From the NCBI GenBank assembly GCA_963748295.1, contig CAVVIH010000005.1, positions 744,001 through 808,000 of the forward strand: DNA of 64,000 nt. The letters are read 5' to 3'. Position numbers and translations under genes: made by a program. The notes under the pieces are model-generated. The model had not been told where the DNA came from, searched no databases, and saw only the letters and a program-made list of their open reading frames with translations. Origin of the DNA: CAVVIH01 sp963748295. GTDB taxonomy: Bacteria > Acidobacteriota > Vicinamibacteria > Vicinamibacterales > 2-12-FULL-66-21. Shown piece by piece: positions 46,320 through 55,703 of this stretch (its first letter is position 1; each line of letters starts with the position of its first letter).

Positions 46320-46826
46320 TCAGCGAATCCATAAAGTCACCAGTGCTCCAGCCGCTATCGGCACCGCATACGCGAGCCGTGGGCCGCGGCTTGATTGAAG
46401 CGTCATTTCCGGCACCGGCCGCAGTCCGGAGACGCGCCAGTGCATCAATATCGCCCAGACATTTCTCATTGACTCGGCAAAGTAGCCTCGAGCCAGCACT
46501 ACTACGAGCGCGAGCACGCCGCCAGCCACTGCTGTAAAGAACCCCGCCACCAGGGCGCCCGCCGGACCAAGCCAGGCGCCGATCGCGCCCAACAGCTTCA
46601 CGTCGCCGGCACCCATCCCGCGCAGCAAAAAGAACGGCAGGAACAGCGCGACCGCGACCGCCCAACCCGCCAGACTCATTCCCAGGCCGCTCAGGCCGTT
46701 CATCGCCGCGGCGAACGCGAATCCGGCGAGTGCCGCGCCGAACGTCAGCGCATTCGGAATCCGCCGGGTGCGCAAATCGAAGAAGCACGCGGCCGTCACG
46801 ATCGTGATGATCGCCGCGTCGAGCAT
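46320..46826 (-). CDS. tadV: Prepilin peptidase TadV/CpaA
   Basis: The ATG at 46826 gives 168 residues of A24-type aspartic membrane protease: FFDLRTRRIPN (first Asp) and GMGAGDVKLLGAIGAWLG (second Asp in GxGD). It cleaves Flp and TadE leaders. It follows the first Flp gene directly. Confidence 0.93.
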   Translation of the reverse strand: MLDAAIITIVTAACFFDLRTRRIPNALTFGAALAGFAFAAAMNGLSGLGMSLAGWAVAVALFLPFFLLRGMGAGDVKLLGAIGAWLGPAGALVAGFFTAVAGGVLALVVVLARGYFAESMRNVWAILMHWRVSGLRPVPEMTLQSSRGPRLAYAVPIAAGALVTLWIR

Positions 46827-46828
46827 GG

Positions 46829-47040
46829 TCACGATCCGCCGCCCGCCGGCGGGGTGGTGGTTCCGGAGACCGCCAGATATCCTGCTCGGCAGTGTCCAGC
46901 ACCCCATAGGTTCCGGTCATCGCGTCGCGAATCGCCATCCACCCGGCGACCGTCATCAGCGCGACGAACAGGCACAGGAACGCGTATTCGATGAGGTCCT
47001 GCCCGTCCTCGTCCGAAACCAACCGCCTGAAAAAATTCAT
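46829..47040 (-). CDS. flp: Flp pilin, C-terminus frameshifted
   Basis: ATG 47040 opens MNFFRRLVSDEDGQDLIEYA, the Flp leader with processing before a G-x4-E-Y core, followed by a single hydrophobic helix. At a C4 run (46851-46854) the frame runs on into a long basic tail; one extra C gives an end in PPAGGGS and a TGA at 46829-46831. The second Flp ends in GGGGS too, which supports the correction. About 70 residues. It is the minor or second pilin of the locus. Confidence 0.82.
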
Positions 47041-47101
47041 CCTATGTCTCGATTGAGAGACGGTGCGGAGCAGCATCAGTTGCTGCCCCGCACGTCAGGG
47101 T

Positions 47102-47311
47102 TTAGGATCCGCCGCCGCCGGGCGAGGGCAGTCCGGGCGCGCTCAGCGTGCTGACCTGGGTGCCGATGTCGCTGAACAGCGTGTTGATGCCGATGCCAAG
47201 CGCGTTCGCGCCGGCCGCGGCAACGAACGCGATGAAGATGATCAGGAACGCGTACTCGACGAGGTCCTGGCCGTCTTCTTCGCGGACGAACCGAAGGAAC
47301 AGATTCTTCAT
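47102..47311 (-). CDS. flp: Flp pilin
   Basis: The ATG at 47311 follows GGGAGAGAG. The 69-residue pilin reads MKNLFLRFVREEDGQDLVEY, the Flp signature with Glu5-type E and Y, then a hydrophobic helix AFLIIFIAFVAAAGANALGI and a tail ending in PSPGGGGS. It forms the Flp fibre after TadV cleavage. Confidence 0.93.
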   Translation of the reverse strand: MKNLFLRFVREEDGQDLVEYAFLIIFIAFVAAAGANALGIGINTLFSDIGTQVSTLSAPGLPSPGGGGS

Positions 47312-47539
47312 GACGTTTTCTCTCTCCCAACAAGTGGTGAACATTGAGCGGTTGCCCGCCCGCTTCCGCGGCGTTCTGAACCCCGGTTGTCCGCTGATGC
47401 ACGCTGTTGGGCGTGCCGGTCGCCAGTATTTGGCGCGTGACAAGGAGCCGTTCCGCCGCCTTGCACAGTCCGTCAGGCCGATTACGAGCCGGCTGTGCGC
47501 CCGACCCGCAATCCATCGCCAGGGCCTACCTGGCGAATC

Positions 47540-47897
47540 TCACATCGTGCGAATCGACGAATCCAGCGGCGGCGCCTTCAGCGCGGAAGCCTGCAGTTTG
47601 GCAAGCACGCGCCGCAGCGATGTCTCACGCGGGTTCGACGTCCACAGGAATTCCGCACCAAGCTGATAGAGCGCGCTCGATCCCTCGCACTCCCTGCAGC
47701 GCATAATCCGCACTTCGTCCATGTACCTGGCCGCCTTCGAACATCACGCGCACGACGCCAGTCGTGCCTTCCTCGAGACGGCTCGGACTCTCCAGCAGGC
47801 AGCCCGATGGACTGATATCAACCAGCCGGATGGCCACTTCGCGGCCGAGCACGGCCACCAGATCGCCGGAACTGAGAATGGCGTCGAGTGGATCCAC
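47540..47897 (-). CDS. PilZ-like protein, frameshifted at about 47730
   Basis: GTG 47897, sharing one base with the upstream TAG, opens a PilZ-type body: REVAIRLVDISPSGCLLESP and GTTGVVRVMFEGG. At 47725-47735 the match moves to the next frame (YMDEVRIMRCRECEGSSALY, QLGAEFLWTSN) and ends at TGA 47540. One extra base explains the split; the corrected product has about 119 residues. PilZ domains bind cyclic di-GMP; the canonical RxxxR is not obvious here. Confidence 0.72.
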
Positions 47898-48238
47898 TAC
47901 GCCACCTCAACAGAACTGCCCGACGCTTCCGCGCTCATCGCTTCTGACGTCAAGAACTCAGGACTGTCCGCGCCGACCAGGCGAAGCCGAATCCGGTGCC
48001 GCACCGATCCGTCGATGATGACCGGCCGGCTCTCGACCACGTGCACTCTCAGCGCGAGGGTCTTTCCCGAACCGATCAGGTCCAGCGTCATTTCCTCTCC
48101 AAGCACGCCAGCCGTGTGGCTGATCGCGAGCAACTCCTCGCGCTGGGCGCGCTGGACGACCACGTCCTTCAAAACCCTCATGGACCCTTCCCAGGGACTT
48201 GCGACCGCAAACCGTGGATGAGACCGACGACCTGACAT
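47897..48238 (-). CDS. PilZ-domain protein, first gene of the Tad operon
   Basis: The ATG at 48238 (MSGRRSHPRFAVASPWEG) gives 113 residues. RRSHPRF is the N-terminal Arg motif of PilZ domains, followed by beta strands and RPVIIDGSVRHRIRLRLVGA. It probably reads cyclic di-GMP and tunes the Tad machine. The sigma-54 promoter at 48309-48324 lies 71 bases upstream. Confidence 0.75.
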   Translation of the reverse strand: MSGRRSHPRFAVASPWEGSMRVLKDVVVQRAQREELLAISHTAGVLGEEMTLDLIGSGKTLALRVHVVESRPVIIDGSVRHRIRLRLVGADSPEFLTSEAMSAEASGSSVEVA

Positions 48239-48308
48239 GTGAAGCACCTCAACGATCCGCCGTCGCACACTTGGCGGAGCACGCACCGCCCGAACAGACT
48301 AGCTAGAA

Positions 48309-48324
48309 GGCAAGCGCGGTGCCG
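48309..48324 (-). promoter_or_regulatory. Sigma-54 promoter of the Tad/Flp operon
   Basis: On the minus strand CGGCACCGCGCTTGCC fits TGGCAC-N5-TTGC with correct GG/GC spacing. The expected start is about 60 bases before the first PilZ gene. Two perfect palindromes upstream (48377-48391 and 48412-48427) sit where activator sites are expected. Confidence 0.7.
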
Positions 48325-48376
48325 CCCGTAGCGCGAGCGGCCCTGCCCGCTCAAATACAGGTTTTTGGGCAGAAAA

Positions 48377-48391
48377 CGTCGAAATTCGACG
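48377..48391. promoter_or_regulatory. Perfect palindrome, possible activator site 1
   Basis: CGTCGAA-A-TTCGACG is a perfect 15-base palindrome about 60 bases upstream of the sigma-54 element of the Tad operon. Confidence 0.4.
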
Positions 48392-48411
48392 CAGTCGGAT
48401 GCCTGACACCC

Positions 48412-48427
48412 TTCCTGGCGCCAGGAA
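48412..48427. promoter_or_regulatory. Perfect palindrome, possible activator site 2
   Basis: TTCCTGGCGCCAGGAA is a perfect 16-base palindrome about 95 bases upstream of the sigma-54 element, a usual distance for NtrC-type activators. It could also be a weak hairpin after the DUF192 gene. Confidence 0.4.
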
Positions 48428-48469
48428 CTATGGCTATGGCCAAAAAAGAAGGGGCTCCTGAGGCGGACT

Positions 48470-48862
48470 TTAATCTTGAGACAGCAGGAGCCGGTCGCCG
48501 ACGCGGAGATCCGGCTCGGCGAGCGTCCCCGCCGCCATCTCGACGACGGCGAACGCGCGGAGGGCGCCCGAGATGCGGCGGGCCGGAACGGATCGCCGGA
48601 TTTTCACCACGGTGCCGTCCTTGCGGGCGAACACGATGTCGATCGCGAATCGCATGAAGAACGTGTGTATGAGGTTCGACGGCGCAATCACGAGCGCGTG
48701 GCCCGGCGCCAGCCCCGTACGTCCGAGCAGACCGCGTTTCCGCGTGGCACTGTCGAGCGCCGGTTCGACCGTCGTGGCGATCGGCCGGCCCGTCCGCACG
48801 TTGGTAAGTCGATGATTCGCCGCCGGATCCCGGAGGAGAGGTGAGAGAAAGTGCCCTTTCAG
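48470..48862 (-). CDS. DUF192 family protein
   Basis: The domain is clear from ATTVEPALDSATRKRGLLGR through APSNLIHTFFMRFAIDIVFA to VVEMAAGTLAEPDLRVGDRL. A GTG at 48799 would cut off part of the N-terminal strand; CTG 48862 with GGAGG five bases upstream adds 21 fitting residues (KGHFLSPLLRDPAANHRLTN) and is preferred, giving 130 residues. DUF192 proteins are small beta folds often found next to Tad loci. Likely cotranscribed with the TonB-like gene. Confidence 0.82.
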   Translation of the reverse strand: MKGHFLSPLLRDPAANHRLTNVRTGRPIATTVEPALDSATRKRGLLGRTGLAPGHALVIAPSNLIHTFFMRFAIDIVFARKDGTVVKIRRSVPARRISGALRAFAVVEMAAGTLAEPDLRVGDRLLLSQD

Positions 48863-48878
48863 AACGGCCTCCGGGCCC

Positions 48879-50159
48879 TTACATCGGGGGTGGGCCGATA
48901 ATCGGAATGCGGGTGCGGTATTTCACTGGCCGCCCGTTGAGCCGGGCGGGTTGGAACATCCATGCCTTTGCCGCTGCCACCATCATCCGATCGTAGTAGC
49001 GCCTGGTCGGAGAAATCAGCCGGACTTCGTCCACCTGGCCCCGCTCGTTGACGATGATATCGAAGTATCCCGTTGTCGCGTCCGGGTCGGGTCGGGACGG
49101 CAGCTGCGGCCGCCGCAGCTGCGCCGGTTCGACGCCCGAGTCGGCGCTGCTGTAGACACGCGTCAGGTCGACGGGTGCTATCACGGGGGAAGACGGCTCG
49201 AATCTCCGCATCGGGACTGAGCTCGAGGCTGGGAAGGCCTGACGAACCGATCGGCCGCGGTGTTCCGCCCGGCTTCGCGAGCATTGCGCCAGAACCGGAC
49301 GGGTGCGCGGCTTGCGATCGGGACGGTCGTGCGCCGCCGCTGTCGCGCTTCGGCACGTTGATGTCGCGCGCCGGTTTCTCGACAGCGCTGTCGGTCGGCG
49401 TGGCCGCCGCGGCGGGCTCAATGCGGGCCATCCAATCGATGCTCTTCGAGAGCACGTCGGCGAGCTTCGTCTCCGCACTTTCGACAGCGTTCGACAACCC
49501 CGCGGCCGGTGAGGCGCCGCGGCCGCTAAGCCAGGCGCCGGCGGCGAGGGCCACGACGATCACCAGGCCGGCGACCGCTGCAGGACGGGCCCAGTTGCGC
49601 GCCATCGCCGCCAGGCGGTCTTGTGTCGCGACCTGCACCGTCTCTGTATGGGCAATCTTGTGTTTCAGGCGCTCGAGATTGCGATCGACCGCTTCTTCCT
49701 TGACCTCGCTGACCTCGAGATTCGCGTCAGCAACGCTGTCGCGGAGCGGCACGCGCCGCCGCCCGGTGAGACGCCCCGCGAGTGCCGCGATGTCGCTCGC
49801 GCGATTCGGCCGCTCGAAGAAGGCCAGCGCGCGGCTGAACGAACCGATCGACGTATGGGCCGGAGGCACACGGCTGTTTTCCTGCGCCAGCTCCACGAGA
49901 GGCGCCGGAGCGTCCGTCCCATCGAGTACCAATTGGAGAAGCTTCGCAGCTGCACGACGGGTTCGTCGGGCGATTCGCTCCCGAACCCGAGCGTCAGCAT
50001 CCCCTCGTCGTCCAGCAGGACGTCCTGAGGGTCGGGTGGCGACAGGCCCGGGCTCAACTGGGCCGCCACTTCCTGCACCACCGCCACGGCTTCGTGCCAG
50101 GATCGCGGGACCTGCCCGTCCACGACGTCCGCGATGCTGTTCATCGTTACATCTGCCAT
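48879..50159 (-). CDS. TonB-like energy-transfer protein, split by two frameshifts
   Basis: Three frames join into one protein of about 425 residues. Part 1 (ATG 50159) is MADVTMNSIADVVDGQVPRS to SPDEPVVQ. Part 2, after about 49952, is AAKLLQLVLDGTDAPAPLVE with a transmembrane helix (VAGLVIVVALAAGAWLSG) and a Pro/Ala/Ser-rich periplasmic stretch. Part 3, after the G5 run 49185-49189, is VIAPVDLTRVYSSADSGVEP to YRTRIPIIGPPPM, a TonB C-terminal fold (FDIIVNERGQVDEVRLIS). Both shifts are single-base. The first region resembles a regulatory or kinase-like N-domain. Confidence 0.75.
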
Positions 50160-50306
50160 TACAAGCTGGGTACCGTGGTGAATCGCCTCGGAAAGCAGAC
50201 AAAAGGCCGCGATCCGGGCGTCGCCAGAAATCCACGCCCTCGTTTCGGTGGCCCCCCGAAAGACTAATCTTTTGCTGGAGGCAAACTAGAAACCGTCGAG
50301 CAACCT

Positions 50307-51305
50307 CTACGCCGCCCGCAGGCGGATCGATTTGAACGCGTCAATCACCTCGAACGTCGTGGCAAACCGGTCGATCGGATCGCCGCGATGGTTAATCCTT
50401 GCCTCGTCTATATTGCCCAGGAAGCGATCCGCTTCCTTGCAGATACGGAATCAGGGCCGGATTCAGGTTCATCACCCGCGAACACGTCGCGTCCACGGCC
50501 ACGAGGTCCCGACCCATCGCCAGGAACCCCGTCTGCTTCGGCGATCCCATGATCGGGCCGTCTCCCTCCATGGCGGTAATCGCGTCGACGATGGCGAAAT
50601 GGGGACGAATCGTGGCAGTTGAGGTCCAGAATTGAATGATGAATGCCGCGGAGATGCAAGATGTTCTTCGGCCAGCCGTAGACGGCGCCAGGTACGACGC
50701 CGAAGAAGTTCTTCATGCTCGCAGTCATGCCCGCCCAATGATGCGTCTTGAGCTTGGGGACCGACACGACCAGGTCGGCGGCGAGCAGCTCGCGCGGCAG
50801 CGCCATCTCTCCGAGCTTCGTGTAATGGCTGGCGAGCGGGACAACGCTCACGTCGTCGTGGTTCAGATCCGCGAAGCGGATACGCTCGTCGCGCAGGTAG
50901 TCGAACAGTCCGGTCCGAAGGAGGAGATACTCCATGTCGCGGCGGTGGCCCGGTCCTTCGCCGACGACGACCGACGCGGCGCCGGCGCGACGGAACGCGA
51001 CAGCTGCTCCTGCGACCACGAGCCGGATGCGTGTTGATGACCGTGCCCGGCTCGTACTCGACCATGTTCGTCTTGAGGAAGACACGCCGGCCCCGGACGT
51101 CCATGCCAAGCTCGCGCATGCCGCGGAGGATCAGATCCCCGAGGTCCATCTGATACGAGGCCGCGAGAAGCGCCACGGCGGAGGCATCAGGCTTCGCGAA
51201 CGCTCGCGCTTCGTACGGACTCCGGCGGCACGACGCCGCCAGCAGCGGCAGCGACAGGGCGCCGATGAACTCCCGGCGCGTGAAGCTAGAGCCTGAACGT
51301 CGCAT
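50307..51305 (-). CDS. DUF362 (Tat-type) protein, split by three frameshifts
   Basis: The ATG at 51305 opens a twin-arginine-like signal MRRSGSSFTRREFIGALSLP with a Cys in AASC. The body passes through three shifts: near 51024 (after VINTHP, into LVVAGAAVAFRRAGAASVVV), near 50617 (after ILDLN, into IRPHFAIVDAITAMEGDGPI) and near 50433 (into DRFLGNIDEARINHRGDPID), ending FKSIRLRAA at TAG 50307. DUF362 proteins have KTNMVEYEPGTV, SVPKLKTHHWAGMT and an MEGDGP motif, all present. About 332 residues when repaired. Role unknown; some are iron-sulfur-linked. Confidence 0.78.
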
Positions 51306-52194
51306 CCGGATCCTTGATCTGTTTCAGCGCGTAGAGGCCGATGCCAATTCCCAGAAGACTGCCGATTTCGGCGGTCGTCGACAGCTGCCGTTCGAGCGCG
51401 CTCGAAAGCCCCGCCTGCGTGCGTCCCCACGCCGACAGCGCGAGCGCGCCGAGCGCAAGCGCCATCGAGGACGATTCGACGGGCGCTTCCTGCGCCAGAA
51501 ACTTCAGGCCCGCATCGAGCGACGGCGTAACAGGCCGGTCCTGCAGCGCCAGAAGCGCGATCGCGGTCGTCGGCACGTACGGTGGAAGATCCGACTCGTA
51601 AACTCTCGAGTTCCCGAAGTTCCACCCGCCCGGCGAACACGCGCGATCGACGAGCAGGCGCTCCCCCTCCGCGATGCGCTGTTCCGATGCGGGGGAACGG
51701 TCGGACTTCTTCAGCGCGAGGATCGACCACGCCGTTGGCTCGACCCAGCTGAACGTCTCGGGCACCCAGGACCAGGCCTGCAGCGAGTTGTCCTGACGGA
51801 AATCCGGAGACTGCTCCAGCTGAATCCCCTTTGCGGCGACAAGTCCCTGAAGCAACGCGGCGTCGCCCGCACGATGCGCCACGCGGAACGCGCGCAGCGT
51901 GAGCAGCGCGAGCGCGTGGAAGGCGTAGTTGGGCTGGCCGCCGGGGCGTTCGAGCAGCACGCCGTCCGACACCGGCCATTCGCCGAGCGCTCGAGCACAC
52001 TGCTGCCGCGGATCGCCATCCCCGCTCAGCGCGAGGAGCGCCCAGCAGGTCGGTTCGAGCCGGCTGCCCTTACCGGCGTAGTAGCCCCACCCGCCGTCCG
52101 CATTACGGCTCGAGAGCAGAAGTTGTCGGATCGTTTGCACCGGACCGGACGAGAGGCGCAAAGACGCTGCCGGTATCACTTGGCCTGGGATCAT
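51286..52194 (-). CDS. Squalene cyclase/prenyltransferase-repeat protein
   Basis: A 302-residue protein of alpha-alpha repeats with QW-like units: SRNADGGWGYYAGKGSRLEP followed by TCWALLAL, and ACSPGGWNFGN. The DxDD of true cyclases is not seen, so it is probably not catalytic as a squalene cyclase. A C-terminal hydrophobic helix (IGSLLGIGIGLYALKQ) is present. It overlaps the DUF362 start by 20 bases, and the two probably act together. Confidence 0.72.
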   Translation of the reverse strand: MIPGQVIPAASLRLSSGPVQTIRQLLLSSRNADGGWGYYAGKGSRLEPTCWALLALSGDGDPRQQCARALGEWPVSDGVLLERPGGQPNYAFHALALLTLRAFRVAHRAGDAALLQGLVAAKGIQLEQSPDFRQDNSLQAWSWVPETFSWVEPTAWSILALKKSDRSPASEQRIAEGERLLVDRACSPGGWNFGNSRVYESDLPPYVPTTAIALLALQDRPVTPSLDAGLKFLAQEAPVESSSMALALGALALSAWGRTQAGLSSALERQLSTTAEIGSLLGIGIGLYALKQIKDPDATFRL

Positions 52195-52309
52195 AGCTCT
52201 AACATATTGATAAAACGTTAGTTACAGGCATAACTGGAGGCGAGCTAGCGGCACGGCCGGTCGGTAAGTCTGCTCGCCGGCAGACTTTTACATAGGTGCG
52301 AGGCTAACT

Positions 52310-53863
52310 TCAGTTCAATCGGCCGGTGACGTCGATCACGTCGAATGGCCGGTCCCAGGTACTGTGGAACGACCTGTTCTCGATCAGTGGCAAGCCGGTG
52401 CCGAGCGCGCGGTTGAGGACTGCACGATACAGATTCACGGGAGTGGAATTCGATTGGAGGGGCGGCGGCACGCCGTCCGGAAAGCGTACGGCGGCGAGAA
52501 TCGACATCCGCTCGCGCAGGTCGCTGCGTTCGGGCTCTTCCCACACGAGTCCCGCGCCAGGCCCGTGATCGCCGTGAATCAAGATGATGGACTGGCGGTT
52601 TCTCACGGTAATCGCTCGTAATGCCGTCGCCAACCCTGTGTTGAGCGAACGGACGGTATCGAGGTATCCCTCTTTGTATGTCTCGTTTTTTCCTGCGGCC
52701 AGCCGATACCACATGTCGGCGTCGTGGAGCAGTGCGGGCATGCGCGTTCGTCGCGGTTCGCCGTTGGCGGCAAACGCAAAGGGAGGATGCGGAGCCAGGA
52801 TGTGAGCAAAGACCAACATGGGTTGTCGGTCGTGGGGCTCTGCTTGCGCCAGATGATCCAACACCCAGGTTATATGGCGGCGGTGGAGCTGCATCGCCGG
52901 TCCGCCGTATTCCGAATCAAGAACGTCCAGAATCCGTGGCACCACGGTCGTCTCGTAGGTCGTCAATCCGAAGTCGTCCAGTCTCGGGAGTGGCGAAGGC
53001 CTCTCGTGTGCAAGCCGGGGATGGACGAGCGCGTACTCCGACCCATAAGCGCGGATTCGGTACCCTGCCGAGGCGAACGCACGAAAGAAGCGGCTGTCGT
53101 TGATCAAGTCACCAAGGCCGCGGCGATCCCTGTTATTGCGAACGGCAAGTTTCAACTGTGAAATGTAGTCGGCATTGAGGGCTGAGGCGAGCGACAGCGC
53201 TGTCTGCGAGTAGTTCGCAGCGGCCTGATCGACGACGAAGAAATCGAGTGCGCGAAGGTCGGGAATCAGGCCGTTCTCGAATTCGAAGGTATCGCGCAAA
53301 ACATCCTGTCGCGCATACCCGTCCAGCACGATCACGTAAACATCGGGGTGCTGGGCCGATGCACTAGCGGGAAGCGCGAACTGAGGGGCGATCGACCGCG
53401 GCCGACGCCATTCGCTCCAGACGATTGGTCCGGCGAATATGAGAACAGCGATCGCAACGGTCCGATTCGCAATCACTGTCAGGTTTGTGGCCGATCCGGC
53501 CGTTCGCAGGAGCTTCAGCACGCCCAGCGCGACGACGCCATAGAGAACATAGACGGCGCTATTCGTCGTAGCCGCGACAAGCGGCAGCGCAATCGATCGA
53601 TGGCTGAGACCGACGAGCACGACAAGGCTCACCGCCAGTGCTGACCGGTGCCGATCGAAGCCGAGCGGGACGACGACAAGCGCGAGGACCAGCGCGGCGC
53701 CGACCGCGACCGTTACCGGGGCAATGATGACGGTCGCAGGTAGAAACCAAACCGCCTCCTTCAGCAACCCGAGGAGCGGAATTGCTGGCGTGAGCAGCAG
53801 ATGCCAGGGCCGCGGCGGATCCTTGCAGAGGGAGAGAAGCGACTGGCGCGGCGACGACGTCAC
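52310..53863 (-). CDS. Membrane-anchored sulfatase/phosphoethanolamine transferase-like protein
   Basis: GTG 53863 overlaps the methyltransferase stop as GTGA and gives 517 residues. About five N-terminal transmembrane helices (LLLTPAIPLLGLLKEAVWFL and following) precede a periplasmic alkaline-phosphatase-fold domain starting DVYVIVLDGYARQDVL, with LVFAHILAPHPPFAF and IILIHGDHGPGAG as metal-site segments. The acceptor Ser/Thr is not obvious, which leaves sulfatase versus phosphotransferase open. It works with the two upstream genes in an envelope unit. Confidence 0.8.
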   Translation of the reverse strand: MTSSPRQSLLSLCKDPPRPWHLLLTPAIPLLGLLKEAVWFLPATVIIAPVTVAVGAALVLALVVVPLGFDRHRSALAVSLVVLVGLSHRSIALPLVAATTNSAVYVLYGVVALGVLKLLRTAGSATNLTVIANRTVAIAVLIFAGPIVWSEWRRPRSIAPQFALPASASAQHPDVYVIVLDGYARQDVLRDTFEFENGLIPDLRALDFFVVDQAAANYSQTALSLASALNADYISQLKLAVRNNRDRRGLGDLINDSRFFRAFASAGYRIRAYGSEYALVHPRLAHERPSPLPRLDDFGLTTYETTVVPRILDVLDSEYGGPAMQLHRRHITWVLDHLAQAEPHDRQPMLVFAHILAPHPPFAFAANGEPRRTRMPALLHDADMWYRLAAGKNETYKEGYLDTVRSLNTGLATALRAITVRNRQSIILIHGDHGPGAGLVWEEPERSDLRERMSILAAVRFPDGVPPPLQSNSTPVNLYRAVLNRALGTGLPLIENRSFHSTWDRPFDVIDVTGRLN

Positions 53864-55254
53864 CGACGTTCCATCAAGTACAGCGTTCTCACGGTGTCTG
53901 CAATCCGCGCCGAATGCACGATGGTGAAGACCTCGCCGAAGGCGCGGGCGAAGGCCGGCTCCGTGTAGTCGGGAAACACGTCTTCCCGCAGCGAGAGCAT
54001 CCGCGCCACCTGGGAATCTTCTTTCGGCACGAACTCGATAATCAACCGGCGGGCGATGCCGCCGAACAGCTCGGCGATGCGGCCGAGCGGGACGTTGCCG
54101 CCAATCGCCAGGTGGTGAATCAACGCGAGCGCCAGGCAGAGATCGGCCGGACCGCGTTCGACGAGCGACCGGCGCTCCGCATGCGCCCATCCCATCGCCG
54201 GGCTCGGATTCGACAGGTTCTGCACGAGCGGAAGCACCAGATCGTCGCCGCGGCTGACGGCACTCCGGAAATGGTGTTCGACGACGGCGTGATCGCCGTC
54301 GAATGCCATCACGCGCGCGCCCGCGTCCGCGGCGATCTTGCTGTACTCGCCTGTGTTCGCTCCGAGATCCCAGACCGACTGCAGCGTCCCCGACTGCGCC
54401 GACGCGATCAGCCGCGCAACGAGTTGACGCTTCTCCGCCTGCGCGGCGTCGCTGTAGTTCAAATGCGTGCCGTAGGTCGACCACAACGTGGCCGCCGGCG
54501 CGACGTCGAGTCCGCGAACGCAGCGCTCGAGGCTGTCGATGAGCCCGAGCATTGCGGTGCGTCCCATGTTGGCCGCCCGCGACGTCCGTGCACCGTTCTG
54601 CGGCGGCGCCGTCGTTCGCGCCTCGCTGCGCGCGTGAAGGTGCACGTGCATCAGCAGGCCGGGTTTGAGCCGGGACATGACCGGCAGCAGGCGCGACGCG
54701 AGTGAGAGCGGCACACCGTCGATGTGGGTACGTGAGAGCTCGCCGCACGACGGATCGACGAGCGCGATCAGCGCAAGCGGCGCGAGAAAGTGCTGGCAGA
54801 ATTGCCTGTACGCGGCCCACGGCTGCCCCTCGACGTAGGCGCCGAACGACAGCGTGTCGATGAAGATCGGCCGAGTACCGATGAACTGAATGTTGTACGC
54901 GCTCGCGTCGCGCAGCACGAGCCCGCGATTGAGCGCGCGCCGTTGAATGTCGAGGGTCAGCAGCGCGGCGGCCTTCAGCCCGCTGAAGCACCACTCGTAC
55001 GGATAACTGACGAAAGGAATCTGCTCCGGCTTCAGGACGGCGAGCGCGGCCGGGGCTTCAGCCAGCCGCAGCGGCACTTCTTCGTGCGGCACCAGCAGAC
55101 GGTCGCGGGCGAGCTCCTCGTACAGCCCGGAGCCCATCAACTGGCGATACGGATCGCCGGCGGCGGCATTGACCTGACGGTAGGCCACGCCGTCGTGAAA
55201 GAACACGAATCCACTGGGATCGCGGAATGATCCGCGATCCCGCAGCGACGTCAT
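53860..55254 (-). CDS. SAM-dependent methyltransferase with large N-terminal domain
   Basis: A 464-residue protein. Residues 1-260 form a domain seen in NoeA-like methyltransferases, with FVSYPYEWCFSGLKAAALLT and LRDASAYNIQFIGTRPIFID (a kinase-like DAS-N pattern). The SAM-binding Rossmann domain follows with motif I VWDLGANTGEYSKIAAD and AFDGDHAVVEHHF. The role is probably modification of a surface glycan or lipid. It lies in a tight unit with the small membrane protein upstream and the sulfatase-like gene downstream. Confidence 0.82.
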   Translation of the reverse strand: MTSLRDRGSFRDPSGFVFFHDGVAYRQVNAAAGDPYRQLMGSGLYEELARDRLLVPHEEVPLRLAEAPAALAVLKPEQIPFVSYPYEWCFSGLKAAALLTLDIQRRALNRGLVLRDASAYNIQFIGTRPIFIDTLSFGAYVEGQPWAAYRQFCQHFLAPLALIALVDPSCGELSRTHIDGVPLSLASRLLPVMSRLKPGLLMHVHLHARSEARTTAPPQNGARTSRAANMGRTAMLGLIDSLERCVRGLDVAPAATLWSTYGTHLNYSDAAQAEKRQLVARLIASAQSGTLQSVWDLGANTGEYSKIAADAGARVMAFDGDHAVVEHHFRSAVSRGDDLVLPLVQNLSNPSPAMGWAHAERRSLVERGPADLCLALALIHHLAIGGNVPLGRIAELFGGIARRLIIEFVPKEDSQVARMLSLREDVFPDYTEPAFARAFGEVFTIVHSARIADTVRTLYLMERR

Positions 55255-55508
55255 TATTCGGAGGACGTGTGGTTCGGGGACCCCGAGCCGCGCCGGAACG
55301 TCGCCTTGAGCACTTCCCAGTAGCGCCGTAGCGTAAACATCCCGGCCAGCAGGCCCGCCGCCGCCAGCTGGAACAGATAGCTGCCCGTGCCGGGATCGAC
55401 GTACGCCAGGGCCGGGACCGGAACAGTGAGCACGAATCCCAGCGTCAGGAGCACGACGTGAGCGGCCGGCGCAGATTTGATCACCATGGGTAACAGCTTG
55501 ACTGGCAA
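55254..55508 (-). CDS. Small membrane protein of the YVDPGTGS type
   Basis: An 84-residue protein with a signal or first helix (HVVLLTLGFVLTVPVPALA), the conserved loop AYVDPGTGSYLFQ, a second helix AAAGLLAGMFTLRRYW and a basic tail. The same small protein type recurs with sulfatase and methyltransferase genes in surface-polysaccharide loci. The stop shares a base with the next start (TAATG). An internal ATG at 55487 is an alternative start. Confidence 0.75.
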   Translation of the reverse strand: MPVKLLPMVIKSAPAAHVVLLTLGFVLTVPVPALAYVDPGTGSYLFQLAAAGLLAGMFTLRRYWEVLKATFRRGSGSPNHTSSE

Positions 55509-55703
55509 ACTGGCTGCCTCCCGTTCCGCGACGTCGGCGGGTTGCCGGCTCGCCAGTATGTCTCAGAGCTGCTTCGAGTTAGCAGAACCAGCCGGCGTCG
55601 GCTTCCACGCCGCGACCGCGCCGACCGAATACGAATCCGTAATCGACGCACAGATGCGTCGACAGGCCGGATTGGTTCGAGTGTTGCCAAGGCGAAGCGC
55701 CCG

